NCBI GenBank assembly: GCA_964433135.1
Contig: CAYSQW010000010.1
Coordinates: 1 to 64,000 of the forward strand
Length of the DNA stretch: 64,000 bases
Reading direction: 5' to 3'
Source: CAYSQW01 sp964433135
GTDB lineage: Bacteria > Acidobacteriota > Aminicenantia > Aminicenantales > Aminicenantaceae
Shown here: piece by piece, positions 7,424-16,016 of the stretch
Layout: each line of letters begins with the position of its first letter
Numbering within the stretch: position 1 is the first letter of the stretch
Made by a program: the position numbers and the translations under genes
The notes under the pieces: model-generated
The model's input: only the letters and a program-made list of their open reading frames with translations
Databases searched by the model: none
Told to the model about the DNA's origin: nothing

Positions 7424-9781
7424 GTGGCAAAGAAAAAAAAGCGCGTAAAGCGATCGAAATCCGCACCTTCCCCCAAGAAAAAGCGTTCTCTGCTTACGGA
7501 GATCTGCGGGGTCATTCTGGTATTCGCAGCCCTTTTCCTTATGATCAGCCTGTTCAGTTACGACCCCTCCGACCCCTCATGGGCCTCGGGGACGTATTCC
7601 GCGACGAGCGTCGATGCGGAAGCCGCCTCCGGCATCCATAATTACGGAGGGCGCGTGGGCGCCGCCTGCGCCGAGACCCTCCTGCAGTTGATCGGCTTCA
7701 CCTCCTTTCTCCTGCCCCTGGCGTTCCTGTATCTCGCCATGCAGTCCTTCCGCCCGGTGGAAAAACGGCGTCTTCCCCTGAACGTTCTGGGGGTCGGATT
7801 CTCGTTTTTCATCCTTTGTCCGCTCTTCTGGCTGCTGCTGAAGGACATCGCCTGGCGGGAAGCCGCGATCAGGAGCGGAGGGGCGATCGGCCGCATGCTC
7901 GGAACTCTGATGGTCGGATATTTCAATCATACCGGCTCGGTATTGATCCTCTTCGGTCTGCTTTTCCTTCTCCTGGCCTTTTCCACCCATTTCTCCCTGA
8001 GTAAAGTATTTCAGATGTTCTCCCGCTTCTTCGGATTCGCCTTCAAAGAGGTCCGCATAAAGATCACGCATTACCAGAAAGAAAAAAAGCGGGAGAAGAT
8101 GCGCCGCAGCGTCATGGAAAAATATTCTCGCACCAAACCCGATGCCCAAAAACCAAAAAAGGAAAAGCCCGAGAAGCCGGAGAAAACAGACAAACCCGAA
8201 AAAAAAGTGAAAGCTGAGAAAAAGGCCAAAAAGAGCAAACGTCAGGAGCCCATTATCCATGAACCTCCGGCTCCTGCTCAAAACGAAGAATATCTGTTCC
8301 CGGAAATGGCCCAGGAAGGAGATTACCAGTTTCCCCCTCTTAACCTCCTGGACGTCGGCAAGGCCGCGGAAAAGATCGACAAAAACGAGCTGTACGAAAA
8401 AAAACACGCCATCGAGGAAAAGCTGAACGAATTCAAAGTGGAGGGGGAAGTCAGGGAATACCACCCCGGTCCGATCCTCACCACCTACGAATACTACCCG
8501 CGGCCGGGAATCAAGGTCAGCCAGGTCGCCAATCTTTCCGAAGATCTCTCGCTGGCGCTGGGAGCGGAGTCCGTGCGCATCCAGCGTATCCCCGGGAAAT
8601 CTTCCCTCGGGATGGAGATCCCCAACAACGTAAGAGAAGTCATTAAGATCCGCGATGTCATCCAATCCGAAAAATTCCGCAAATCCCGCTCCAAGCTGAC
8701 CATCGCCCTGGGAAAAACCATTCACGGGGAAGATTACGTAACCGACTTATCCAACATGCCGCATATGCTGATCGCCGGAGCCACCGGATCCGGAAAAAGC
8801 GTCGCCCTGAACACACTCATCGCCAGCATCCTCTACAAGGCCACCCCGGATGAAGTCAAGCTCATCCTCATCGATCCCAAAAGGCTGGAGTTTTCCTTAT
8901 ATGACGGCGTGCCTCATCTTATCTGCCCCGTCGTTAAGGATCCCCGCAAAGCACAAGCGGTGCTCATGGACGCCATCCGGAAAATGGAAGCCCGCTATCA
9001 CAAGCTGGGACACCTCAAAGTCAAAAACATCGAACAGTACAACCAGCAGGTGCGCCGCATTATGAAGGAACAGAAAGCTAATCTCTCGGAAGCAGAACAG
9101 ATTCAGCTGAAACCGCTTCCCTACATCGTCATCATCATCGACGAGCTGGCCGAATTGATGATGGAATCCGCCCGGGAAGTGGAATACTGCATCGCGCGCC
9201 TGGCTCAATTGGCCCGCGCCGTCGGCATCCATCTCGTTCTGGCGACACAGCGCCCCTCCACGGACGTCATCACGGGAACAATCAAGAATAATTTTCCCAG
9301 CCGCATCGCTTTCCGCGTCCCCTCGCGGATCGACTCCCGCGTCATCATCGACACCATCGGCGCCGAAAAGCTGCTCGGCAAGGGAGACATGCTCTTCATG
9401 CCGCCCAATTACCCGCGCATCCTTCGCCTGCACTGTTCATTCATTTCGCTTCCCGAGGTCACCCGCCTGATCAACTTCGTCAAGGAACAGGCGAAGCCCG
9501 ATTACGATGAAAACATCATCCAGGTTCTCAAGGATCCGGCGGCCGTCGTCCAGGAAAAGGACGATGAAAAAGACGCGCTCTTCGAAAACGCCGCCGAGCT
9601 GATCCTGATGACCGGACAGGCTTCCGCATCATACCTGCAGCGCAAGCTCAAGCTGGGATACGCCCGCGCCGCCCGAATCATCGATCAGCTGGAACAGGAA
9701 GGGATCGTGGGACCTTCCGAAGGCAGCAAGCCGCGGGAGATTTTGATGGATGAGGCGACATACCGCAAAAAATTCCTTTAG
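7424..9781 (+). CDS. ftsK: DNA translocase FtsK/SpoIIIE
   Basis: A 785-aa septal DNA translocase that clears and segregates chromosome ends at division. It has a basic N terminus, four membrane spans (about residues 25-195), a Lys/Glu/Pro-rich linker (about 220-290), the alpha-beta motor with Walker A GATGSGKS near 452 and Walker B IVIIIDELAELMM, and a C-terminal winged-helix gamma domain (QASASYLQRKLKLGYARAARI) that reads polar sequences. The linker is short compared with E. coli FtsK. GTG 7424 (VAKKKKRVKRSK) is chosen because the -10 box lies just upstream. The upstream ATG 7346 would place the promoter inside the gene and lacks a ribosome site. Confidence 0.95.
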   Translation: MAKKKKRVKRSKSAPSPKKKRSLLTEICGVILVFAALFLMISLFSYDPSDPSWASGTYSATSVDAEAASGIHNYGGRVGAACAETLLQLIGFTSFLLPLAFLYLAMQSFRPVEKRRLPLNVLGVGFSFFILCPLFWLLLKDIAWREAAIRSGGAIGRMLGTLMVGYFNHTGSVLILFGLLFLLLAFSTHFSLSKVFQMFSRFFGFAFKEVRIKITHYQKEKKREKMRRSVMEKYSRTKPDAQKPKKEKPEKPEKTDKPEKKVKAEKKAKKSKRQEPIIHEPPAPAQNEEYLFPEMAQEGDYQFPPLNLLDVGKAAEKIDKNELYEKKHAIEEKLNEFKVEGEVREYHPGPILTTYEYYPRPGIKVSQVANLSEDLSLALGAESVRIQRIPGKSSLGMEIPNNVREVIKIRDVIQSEKFRKSRSKLTIALGKTIHGEDYVTDLSNMPHMLIAGATGSGKSVALNTLIASILYKATPDEVKLILIDPKRLEFSLYDGVPHLICPVVKDPRKAQAVLMDAIRKMEARYHKLGHLKVKNIEQYNQQVRRIMKEQKANLSEAEQIQLKPLPYIVIIIDELAELMMESAREVEYCIARLAQLARAVGIHLVLATQRPSTDVITGTIKNNFPSRIAFRVPSRIDSRVIIDTIGAEKLLGKGDMLFMPPNYPRILRLHCSFISLPEVTRLINFVKEQAKPDYDENIIQVLKDPAAVVQEKDDEKDALFENAAELILMTGQASASYLQRKLKLGYARAARIIDQLEQEGIVGPSEGSKPREILMDEATYRKKFL

Positions 9782-9782
9782 C

Positions 9783-10035
9783 TTGATGTATTTATGAAGT
9801 CAGCCGATACATATGAAAGAAATTTCAACTCGGTAGAGGTAGACTTCAGATAGCAGAAAAGTCGTATTATTTAGCGAATATCCGATTTTTCGATATTTAA
9901 TCATCGGCTGACTTCACCCTCCGGGCGAGCCAATCTCACAACATCAACTTCGTCGCAGCGCGTTCGACGTAGAGAACTACGCCTCACGCGCCGCTTCCTC
10001 GTTGCCGCCGCAACCTTGGCCCGTAAATACATCAA
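9783..10035 (-). repeat. Structured dispersed element, unit B1
   Basis: The same architecture as unit A, on the minus strand. The outer stem TTGATGTATTTA (9783-9794) pairs perfectly with 10024-10035 but shares no sequence with the other units' outer stems. Hairpin 2 is GACGTAG/CTACGCC around AGAA (9966-9972/9977-9983). The box is at 9912-9931. The inner stem TGAAGTCAGCCGAT (9795-9808) pairs perfectly over 14 bp with 9903-9916, enclosing 94 nt. The inner and outer 3' arms abut without a gap. It starts one base after the ftsK stop codon, so it could also act on the ftsK transcript end. Confidence 0.75.
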
Positions 10036-10043
10036 TCATTTCT

Positions 10044-10270
10044 GCTGGTAAAAACCATACTAAGGCCCCAGCATCAGCCTGGGTGAGCCGCGGAGCAAGA
10101 TTGCCGCGGCGACAAGCCGGCATATGGTGAGGCGTACCAAGGTACGTCGAACCAGATGCGGCGAGGTCGACATGGTGAGATTGGCTCGCCCGAAGGGTGA
10201 AGAATGTCGGAAATAAAATTAAAAATCTTTTGAAAAATTCATTTCGACATTCTTCATGGCTAACCCAGGC
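10044..10270 (+). repeat. Structured dispersed element, unit B2
   Basis: A plus-strand unit arranged divergently from B1. Outer stem GCCTGGGTGAGCC (10077-10089) with GGCTAACCCAGGC (10258-10270), 12 of 13 paired. Hairpin 1 GCCGCGG/CCGCGGC (10087-10093/10104-10110). Hairpin 2 GGCGTACC/GGTACGTC (10131-10138/10141-10148). Box GGCTCGCCCGAAGGGTGAAG (10183-10202). Inner stem 10198-10212 with 10242-10256, 15 pairs with one G-U. Homology to unit A runs about 40 nt further upstream. The 3' arm ends 3 nt before the -35 box of the sigma-factor gene. Confidence 0.75.
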
Positions 10271-10273
10271 CCC

Positions 10274-10302
10274 TTGTCAATAATGGGCTCGATCATTATA
10301 AT
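10274..10302 (+). promoter_or_regulatory. Promoter of sigma-factor gene
   Basis: TTGTCA (10274-10279), 17-bp spacer, TATAAT (10297-10302), 9 nt to GTG 10312. No ribosome site is seen. It lies immediately after structured unit B2. Confidence 0.75.
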
Positions 10303-10311
10303 GGGGCTCCA

Positions 10312-10815
10312 GTGAATAAAAACGCCCCGCAGCTCGATATCACGGAAATCGTTGAACAATACCGCCCCATCATCAGCTACCGCGTCAGGAAATCCATCGG
10401 CTCCCACACCCCTGACTGGGAAGATATCGTCAATGAGATCCTGGTCAATGTGATCGAAAAGCTGAAGAAAAACGAATTCCGCGGAGACTCATCCATCGGA
10501 ACTTTCATCTATACCATCACCCAGCGCCGGATCGTCGACTTCATCCGCAAGAAGAGCCGGGTTCTCAAGCACGCTCCGGAAGCGGCGCCCTTCCCATCTC
10601 CGCTGGAAAAGGTCGAAGACAGAGAAAAAGCGGACAAGATCGCCGCCGCCATCGAAATGCTGAAACCCAAATACAAGGAAATATTATATCTCTATTATTA
10701 TAAGGAACTCTCTCGAGAGGAGGTGGCCCAAAGGCTGGGAATCCCCACCCGTCGTGTCAGCGAACGCGTTAATTATGCTCAGAAACTGTTAAGGAAGATG
10801 ATAAAAAAAGGATAA
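10312..10815 (+). CDS. RNA polymerase sigma-70 family (ECF-like) factor
   Basis: A 167-aa protein with region 2 (about residues 15-85: YRPIISYRVRKSI, WEDIVNEILVNV, GTFIYTITQRRIVDFIRKK) and region 4 (about 105-165: MLKPKYKEILYLYYYKELSREEVAQRLGIPTRRVSERV). Region 3 is missing, as in ECF factors. It redirects RNA polymerase to a specific set of promoters. The next gene encodes a zinc-finger anti-sigma-like membrane protein, the usual partner. The GTG start lies 9 nt after a consensus -10 box. The stimulus and regulon cannot be read from sequence. Confidence 0.9.
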   Translation: MNKNAPQLDITEIVEQYRPIISYRVRKSIGSHTPDWEDIVNEILVNVIEKLKKNEFRGDSSIGTFIYTITQRRIVDFIRKKSRVLKHAPEAAPFPSPLEKVEDREKADKIAAAIEMLKPKYKEILYLYYYKELSREEVAQRLGIPTRRVSERVNYAQKLLRKMIKKG

Positions 10816-10850
10816 TTTTTCAGTATTTTTTAATCTGACACGACTAAACT

Positions 10851-10856
10851 TATAAT
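10851..10856 (+). promoter_or_regulatory. Possible -10 box of anti-sigma gene
   Basis: TATAAT ending 10 nt before ATG 10867, with only a poor -35 (TTTTAA) at 17-bp spacing. It may give the anti-sigma gene its own transcript besides read-through from the sigma gene 51 bp upstream. Confidence 0.4.
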
Positions 10857-10866
10857 TCTGAAAGGG

Positions 10867-11529
10867 ATGGTTAACGCGATGAGAAAATGTCATTTTGAAG
10901 AGTTGATCGATGATTACATGCTGAATCGCCTCAGCCCGGAAGGCAAGGCACAGTTTGAAGAACATATTTTCTCTTGTCCGTCCTGCTTTGAAAAGCTGGA
11001 GGAAAGAGAAGCGGTGTTTTCCGTGGTCAAGGACCGTGGTCGAGAACTTTTTAAAGACACGGCTGTGGCTCAAAGCGATAACCAGATCGCCTCTTTCCGG
11101 CAGAGGCTCTTCGCGGCCCTCAGTCTCAAGCAATGGGCTGCGGCCGCCGCCGTCGCCGTCGGGATCGTGGCGCTGAGCGTCCTCCCGAGCATGAAAACAT
11201 CCTCACCCCAGTTCCTCATTACGGACGGTCAGGTTCGAGGAGGCGGCACGGTGACTCTCATCTCCCCCGTCATCGATATCGGTTCCGCCCCGTCCCAATT
11301 CAAATGGAAGCACGCCGGAGAGGAGATCGATTACAAGCTCTATCTGTACCACCATGACCTTCTCTGGTCCGGCGAAACCACGGAGGATTTCATCGAACTT
11401 CCGGTGAAGATTCAGAACCGGATGATCATTGGTGAAAGTTATTCCTGGCAGGTTAAAGCATTCTCTCAGGAAGGCACCCTGATCGCCGTTTCCAGTAAGC
11501 TCCAGTTCACGATCAGCAACCGGGATTGA
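10867..11529 (+). CDS. Putative anti-sigma factor with zinc-finger motif
   Basis: A 220-aa membrane protein. The N-terminal cytoplasmic part has the HC2-type zinc motif (C-H near residues 8-9, then HIFSCPSC near 37-44) typical of ZAS-domain anti-sigma factors that hold ECF sigma factors. One transmembrane helix lies near residues 85-105 (AAAAAVAVGIVALSVL). The extracytoplasmic C-terminal domain (about 110-220) is a beta-rich region with an FN3-like feel (FKWKHAGEEIDYKLYLY...YSWQVKAFSQEGTL) and may sense the envelope signal. ATG 10867 is used; ATG 10879 is possible. It is paired with the sigma gene just upstream. Confidence 0.8.
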   Translation: MVNAMRKCHFEELIDDYMLNRLSPEGKAQFEEHIFSCPSCFEKLEEREAVFSVVKDRGRELFKDTAVAQSDNQIASFRQRLFAALSLKQWAAAAAVAVGIVALSVLPSMKTSSPQFLITDGQVRGGGTVTLISPVIDIGSAPSQFKWKHAGEEIDYKLYLYHHDLLWSGETTEDFIELPVKIQNRMIIGESYSWQVKAFSQEGTLIAVSSKLQFTISNRD

Positions 11530-11596
11530 TCATCCCGCATCCGCCCTCCAGCGAAACACCCGAACTCAGGCGATCCCGCAATGGATTTTATCCGTA

Positions 11597-12277
11597 TCAC
11601 TCATCGTTGACGGACTCGCCGTCGGAGTACAATCGGCCCCGGCTTTCGTCTTCGAACGCCAGACAGCACATCAAACGGCCGCACAGGCCGGAAATTTTGG
11701 TGGGATTGATGACGATCTGCTGTTTTTTAGCCTTCTGAATGGTGACCGGTTCAAAATTCTTCATGAAGCTCGCACAGCAAAGAGGCCGGCCGCAGACACC
11801 GAGTCCTCCCACCATTTTTGCTTCATCGCGCACGCCGATCTGCCGCATCTCAATGCGCATTTTGAATTCCTTGGCGAGATCCTTGACCAGGAGGCGAAAA
11901 TCGATGCGCCCGTCGGCCGTATAATAAAAGATTCCTTTCTTTTCATTGAAAAAATACCGTACCCTCACCAATTTCATGGGAAGGTTTCGGGATCGGATCC
12001 GCTCCAGGCAGAAATCAAAGGCATCTTTCTCTTTCTTCTCCATCCAATCAAATTTCTTGATATCTTCGGGAGTGGCCCGGCGGATGATTTTAACCGCATC
12101 CTTAAGAGCATGAGGAGACCGGCATACAATGCTGGAGACATCGATCACGACCGCAAGATCGCCTCCCAATTCGGAGTCGATGAGGCAGACGTCCCCGGCT
12201 TCCAGTCCTTCCACCTTTCCTTTCGCTCTATAGATTCTTCCCACTCGCTCCGCATACACACGAATGATTTCAGACAT
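11597..12277 (-). CDS. ricT: PSP1/RicT (YaaT) family protein
   Basis: A 226-aa PSP1-domain protein. Two conserved cysteine clusters, VCGRPLCCASF and LCGRLMCCLAF, match the residues that in Bacillus RicT hold an iron-sulfur cluster in the RicA-RicF-RicT complex, which assists RNase Y-dependent mRNA maturation. Whether the partners exist here is unknown. It overlaps the 3' end of holB, an order also seen in Bacillus (holB-yaaT). ATG 12277 is preferred: GGTGAG lies a few bases upstream, within holB. The GTG at 12286 is the alternative. Confidence 0.9.
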   Translation of the reverse strand: MSEIIRVYAERVGRIYRAKGKVEGLEAGDVCLIDSELGGDLAVVIDVSSIVCRSPHALKDAVKIIRRATPEDIKKFDWMEKKEKDAFDFCLERIRSRNLPMKLVRVRYFFNEKKGIFYYTADGRIDFRLLVKDLAKEFKMRIEMRQIGVRDEAKMVGGLGVCGRPLCCASFMKNFEPVTIQKAKKQQIVINPTKISGLCGRLMCCLAFEDESRGRLYSDGESVNDE

Positions 12278-13262
12278 GACTCTCACCCATTAAGCTTATA
12301 CAAAGAGAACTGACAAGCAATCCGGTGTTCACATGGTTCTTGAGAACGTGGAGCGCATGATCGATCCTGCTCGGTATCTCGCGCGCGCTTTCCACGGAAA
12401 GGCGCGTTCCGGCCTCGACGATTTTTTCAGCATAGTCGGGATTCAGAAGAAAGTGGATATCACCGCCTTCCTTAACCAGCATGAGGTCACGGCAGAAAGC
12501 CGCCAGCATTTCCAGAATCTGCTGGAATTCCTCGACAAACTCGCTTCTCCGTCTATAAGCATAAGATTTCATTAAAGATGTTAAATTTTTGCGGGATACC
12601 ATGGAGAGCAGGAGCATCCATGCTTTTTCCCGAATTTCCCGGACTTCATCCCAATCCATATTCAATGCCCGCTTCAAGTTTCCCCGGGCAATAAGCGCCA
12701 TGCCCTCCGCCTGCTCTTCCGGATATCCCTTTGCCTTCAGCTCTTCCAGAATATCGTCTTTTCCGATCGGCGCAAATTTCAAGGTCTGGCAGCGGGATTT
12801 GACGGTTGGAAGAATGAGAAAGGGATTCGAGGTGACAAGCAGCAGGAACGAAAACGCAGGCGGTTCTTCCAGAACCTTCAAAAGGGTATTGGCCGCTTCA
12901 ACATTCATCTTTTCTGCTTCCTCTATGATGAACACGCGCTTCCCGCCCGTCATGGGCTTGAGATAAGCCGCTTGTTTCAGATCCCTTATGGGATCGATCT
13001 TGATCATGTTCTTATCCTGCCTCAGTATCATGACATCCGGGAAAAGGCCGGCTGCGATGGTACGGCAGGGCTCGCAATTTCCACAGGCGTCATCTTTCAT
13101 CCTCTGGCAGTTCAAAGCCTTGGCGACTTCCAGGGCCGTTTGCATCTTACCGACGCCTTCAGGACCGATGAACAGAAGTGAATTGGGAAGCGTTTCCCTA
13201 AGAAGAGCCGCCTTCAGGATCTTTTTTATGCGGGCATTTCCGGGAATATTCGCAAATGACAT
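12270..13262 (-). CDS. holB: DNA polymerase III delta' subunit
   Basis: A 330-aa clamp-loader subunit of the AAA+ family. It has a P-loop-like GPEGVGKMQTA near residues 33-43, the four-cysteine zinc module (CQRMKDDACGNCEPC), the acidic sensor region IIEEAEKMN and LLKVLEEPP. The serine-arginine-cysteine stretch TVKSRCQTLKF supplies the arginine finger expected of delta'. The C-terminal half is the all-alpha collar domain. It acts with delta (holA at 45047-46099) and the tau/gamma subunit. A ribosome site AAGGACT precedes ATG 13262. Confidence 0.92.
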   Translation of the reverse strand: MSFANIPGNARIKKILKAALLRETLPNSLLFIGPEGVGKMQTALEVAKALNCQRMKDDACGNCEPCRTIAAGLFPDVMILRQDKNMIKIDPIRDLKQAAYLKPMTGGKRVFIIEEAEKMNVEAANTLLKVLEEPPAFSFLLLVTSNPFLILPTVKSRCQTLKFAPIGKDDILEELKAKGYPEEQAEGMALIARGNLKRALNMDWDEVREIREKAWMLLLSMVSRKNLTSLMKSYAYRRRSEFVEEFQQILEMLAAFCRDLMLVKEGGDIHFLLNPDYAEKIVEAGTRLSVESAREIPSRIDHALHVLKNHVNTGLLVSSLCISLMGESHV

Positions 13263-13337
13263 CTTCAGTCCTTCCGTCTGTTATAAAACCAACACCGATC
13301 CAAGTTCATCGAAAACCATCCTCCCCTTATAATCGCC

Positions 13338-15842
13338 TCAACCCGGCAGAAGAGCGCGGGCTAAAAACCGGGCGGTATGAGAATCCTGATGCCGCGCCAC
13401 TTCTTCCGGAGTGCCTTCAACCACGATGCGGCCTCCGGCGGCGCCGCCGCCCGGCCCCAAGTCAATAATATAGTCGGAAACCTTGATGACTTCAAGGTTA
13501 TGCTCGATCATCATAACGGTATTTCCCATTACCACCAGATCCGAAAGTACGGATAAAAGTTTGAAAACGTCTTCAAAATGCAGCCCGGTCGTGGGTTCAT
13601 CCAGCAGGTAAAGGGTGCGCCCCGTCTTTTTCCGGCTCAATTCCTTGGTCAGCTTGATTCGCTGCGCTTCTCCTCCGGAGAGCGTTGGCGCGGGCTGGCC
13701 CAAACGGAGATATCCCAAACCGACCTGACGGAGAACCATCAGCTTGCGTTTGAGAGCGGGGTGGGATTTAAGGAATTCATAGGCTTCGTCCACCGTCATT
13801 TCCAGATAATCCGCGATGTTTCCCCCCTTAAAAGTTACGGCCAGTGTCTCTTTGTTGTATCTCCGTCCTCCGCAGCGATCACAGGTGACATAGACATCGG
13901 GCAGAAAATGCATTTCGATCTTCTTGACCCCGGCCCCTTTGCATTCCTCACACCGTCCACCCGGGACATTGAAACTGAAACGACCGGGGGAATAACCGCG
14001 GGCCCGCGATTCCCTGGTCATCGCGAACATCGTCCTCAGGGTGGTAAAAAGTCCGGTATAGGTGGCAGGATTGGAGCGCGGCGTTCTTCCGATCGGCTTT
14101 TGATCCACGGATACCACTTTGTCTATCTGATCAATCCCCTCCAGGGACTCGTGTTTTCCCTCCCGTTGTTTAGCCCGGTAAAGCCGGTTGATCAAGGCCT
14201 TATGCACGATTTCGTATAGCAGCGTGCTCTTCCCGGATCCCGAGACCCCGGTCACAACCCCCATCACGCCGAGAGGCAGGGAAACATCGATATTTTTCAG
14301 ATTATGTTCCGCGGCGCCTTTCACTTCCAGCCATCCCTTGGGACGGCGACGTTTGGACGGGACGGGAATCTCCTTTTCGCGGCGCAGGTACTGCGATGTC
14401 AGAGAATCCGAAGCATCCAGGATCTCTTCCAGGCTTCCTTCGGCGACTTTAAATCCCCCTCCTTCACCCGCGCCCGGTCCCAGATCCAGGATATGGTCGG
14501 CGGCCCGGATGGTTTGTTCATCATGCTCGACCACCAGAACCGAATTGCCGCGATCCCTCAGATCCCGCAGCAAACGGATCAAACGGTCGTTATCCTGCTG
14601 ATGCAGTCCGATGGTAGGCTCATCCAGGACATACAGTACGCCTCTCAGGCTGGCGCCTATCTGGGCCGCGAGCCTGACCCGTCGCGCTTCCCCTCCGGAA
14701 AGGGAAGCGGCCGTCCGGGACAGCTGCAAATAACCCATGCCCAACTCGACGACGGTATCCAGCCGGGATAATATCTCGCGCAAGATCCGGCGACCGATCA
14801 TTTCCTGCACCGGCCCCAGCTTCAAGGCGCGAAGGTCGCCGCATACCTGCTCGATGGGAAGGAGATTCCAATCCCAGATGTTTCGGCCACCCACCCGCAC
14901 CGCCAGGCTTTGGGGTTTTAATCGATCCCCTCCGCATTGAGGACACGCTTCGTCCGTAAGTTCGTCCTCTCCCTTCGAGTTCCTGACGGATCGAACACCC
15001 AAACCATGACAGGCGGGACAGGCTCCGTAGGGATTGTTGAACGAAAAAGATCGAGGCTCCAATACGGGAAGACTGATGTCGCAGTAGGGACAGAGCAGCT
15101 TTAGGGAATAGTAGGTTTCCTTGGCATCTCGAGTCACCGCCAGCAGGTTCCCATCAGCCAGTTCCAGAGCCGTTCGGATGGCTTCCTGAAGCCGTCCGGC
15201 CGAATCCGGAAGCACGTCCACTTCATCCACCAGAACCTCGATATCATGCTGTTTGGTTTTTTCAAGGATGATGTCGTCTTCCAACTCCCGCATCTCTCCG
15301 TCTACACGGGCTCTCAAGTATCCTTTCTTCAGCAAACGCTCGAAGAGCCGCAAAAATTCTCCTTTTCTCCCTTTGACGACGGGGGCATACAATTTAATCA
15401 GCTCCCCTTGATACGCGACCTGGATCCGTTGAATTACCTGATCCCGGGTTTGCGTGCTCACGCCCCGCCCGCACTTTGGGCAGTGAGGCGTTCCGATGCG
15501 CGCGAACAGCAAACGAAGAAAATCATAGGCTTCGGTAACCGTTCCCACCGTGGAACGCGGATTCGACGAGATCGTCCGCTGGTCTATGGAGATGGAAGGA
15601 GAAAGACCTTCGATGGATTCCACCACCGGCTTTTCCATCTGTTCGATATACTGCCGCGCATATGTCGAGAGACATTCGATATACCTTCGCTGTCCCTCGG
15701 CAAACAGCGTGTCGAACGCGAGAGAGGACTTGCCCGATCCGCTGGGCCCGGTAATGACGACCAATCGGTTGCGCGGAAGCTCGACGCTCAGGTTTTTAAG
15801 ATTGTGCTGAGCCGCTTTGACGACCCGGATATAATTCAACAT
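13338..15842 (-). CDS. uvrA: Excinuclease ABC subunit A, short form
   Basis: The damage-recognition ATPase of nucleotide excision repair, 834 aa. It contains both ABC halves: Walker [16 protein letters not shown] and [14 protein letters not shown], signatures [11 protein letters not shown] and [11 protein letters not shown], and DEPTIGLH and [11 protein letters not shown]. The UvrB-interacting insert is present (about residues 120-240), as are two zinc modules (CPYC...CPAC and CEEC...CDRC). It is about 100 residues shorter than the common 940-aa form. The segment between [11 protein letters not shown] and the next cysteine pair (EACPQCGG) is reduced to a short link. A promoter ends 8 nt before ATG. 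Confidence 0.95.
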   Translation of the reverse strand: MLNYIRVVKAAQHNLKNLSVELPRNRLVVITGPSGSGKSSLAFDTLFAEGQRRYIECLSTYARQYIEQMEKPVVESIEGLSPSISIDQRTISSNPRSTVGTVTEAYDFLRLLFARIGTPHCPKCGRGVSTQTRDQVIQRIQVAYQGELIKLYAPVVKGRKGEFLRLFERLLKKGYLRARVDGEMRELEDDIILEKTKQHDIEVLVDEVDVLPDSAGRLQEAIRTALELADGNLLAVTRDAKETYYSLKLLCPYCDISLPVLEPRSFSFNNPYGACPACHGLGVRSVRNSKGEDELTDEACPQCGGDRLKPQSLAVRVGGRNIWDWNLLPIEQVCGDLRALKLGPVQEMIGRRILREILSRLDTVVELGMGYLQLSRTAASLSGGEARRVRLAAQIGASLRGVLYVLDEPTIGLHQQDNDRLIRLLRDLRDRGNSVLVVEHDEQTIRAADHILDLGPGAGEGGGFKVAEGSLEEILDASDSLTSQYLRREKEIPVPSKRRRPKGWLEVKGAAEHNLKNIDVSLPLGVMGVVTGVSGSGKSTLLYEIVHKALINRLYRAKQREGKHESLEGIDQIDKVVSVDQKPIGRTPRSNPATYTGLFTTLRTMFAMTRESRARGYSPGRFSFNVPGGRCEECKGAGVKKIEMHFLPDVYVTCDRCGGRRYNKETLAVTFKGGNIADYLEMTVDEAYEFLKSHPALKRKLMVLRQVGLGYLRLGQPAPTLSGGEAQRIKLTKELSRKKTGRTLYLLDEPTTGLHFEDVFKLLSVLSDLVVMGNTVMMIEHNLEVIKVSDYIIDLGPGGGAAGGRIVVEGTPEEVARHQDSHTARFLARALLPG

Positions 15843-15850
15843 AAGGCGGT

Positions 15851-15879
15851 ATTTTAGCCTTTTTTGGGTTTTTCAACAA
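15851..15879 (-). promoter_or_regulatory. Promoter of uvrA
   Basis: Minus strand TTGTTG (15879-15874), 17-bp spacer, TAAAAT (15856-15851), 8 nt to ATG 15842. No ribosome site is seen. No LexA-type box was recognised. Confidence 0.55.
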
Positions 15880-15951
15880 GCCGGAAACCGGAGATCCGGG
15901 TATGCCGGGCATCGAGCCTCCGCTTGCCGAAAGCCGATGAGGCATATTCCA

Positions 15952-15979
15952 TTGACCCTTTCAGGACAAAAATTATAAA
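15952..15979 (+). promoter_or_regulatory. Promoter of the DEAD/H helicase gene
   Basis: TTGACC (15952-15957), 16-bp spacer, TATAAA (15974-15979). This gives a leader of about 30 nt with the ribosome site AGGGAAG before ATG 16017. Confidence 0.6.
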
Positions 15980-16016
15980 CTATCGAAAGAAGTCCTCCGC
16001 AAATAGGGAAGTCGAC

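Noticed and set aside
9783..10270. Retron-like msr-msd RNA
   Set aside because: The topology (outer stem, small hairpins, long inner stem next to the 3' outer arm) recalls a retron ncRNA. But there is no reverse transcriptase gene near any of the three units, and two units sit together divergently. The resemblance is only topological.
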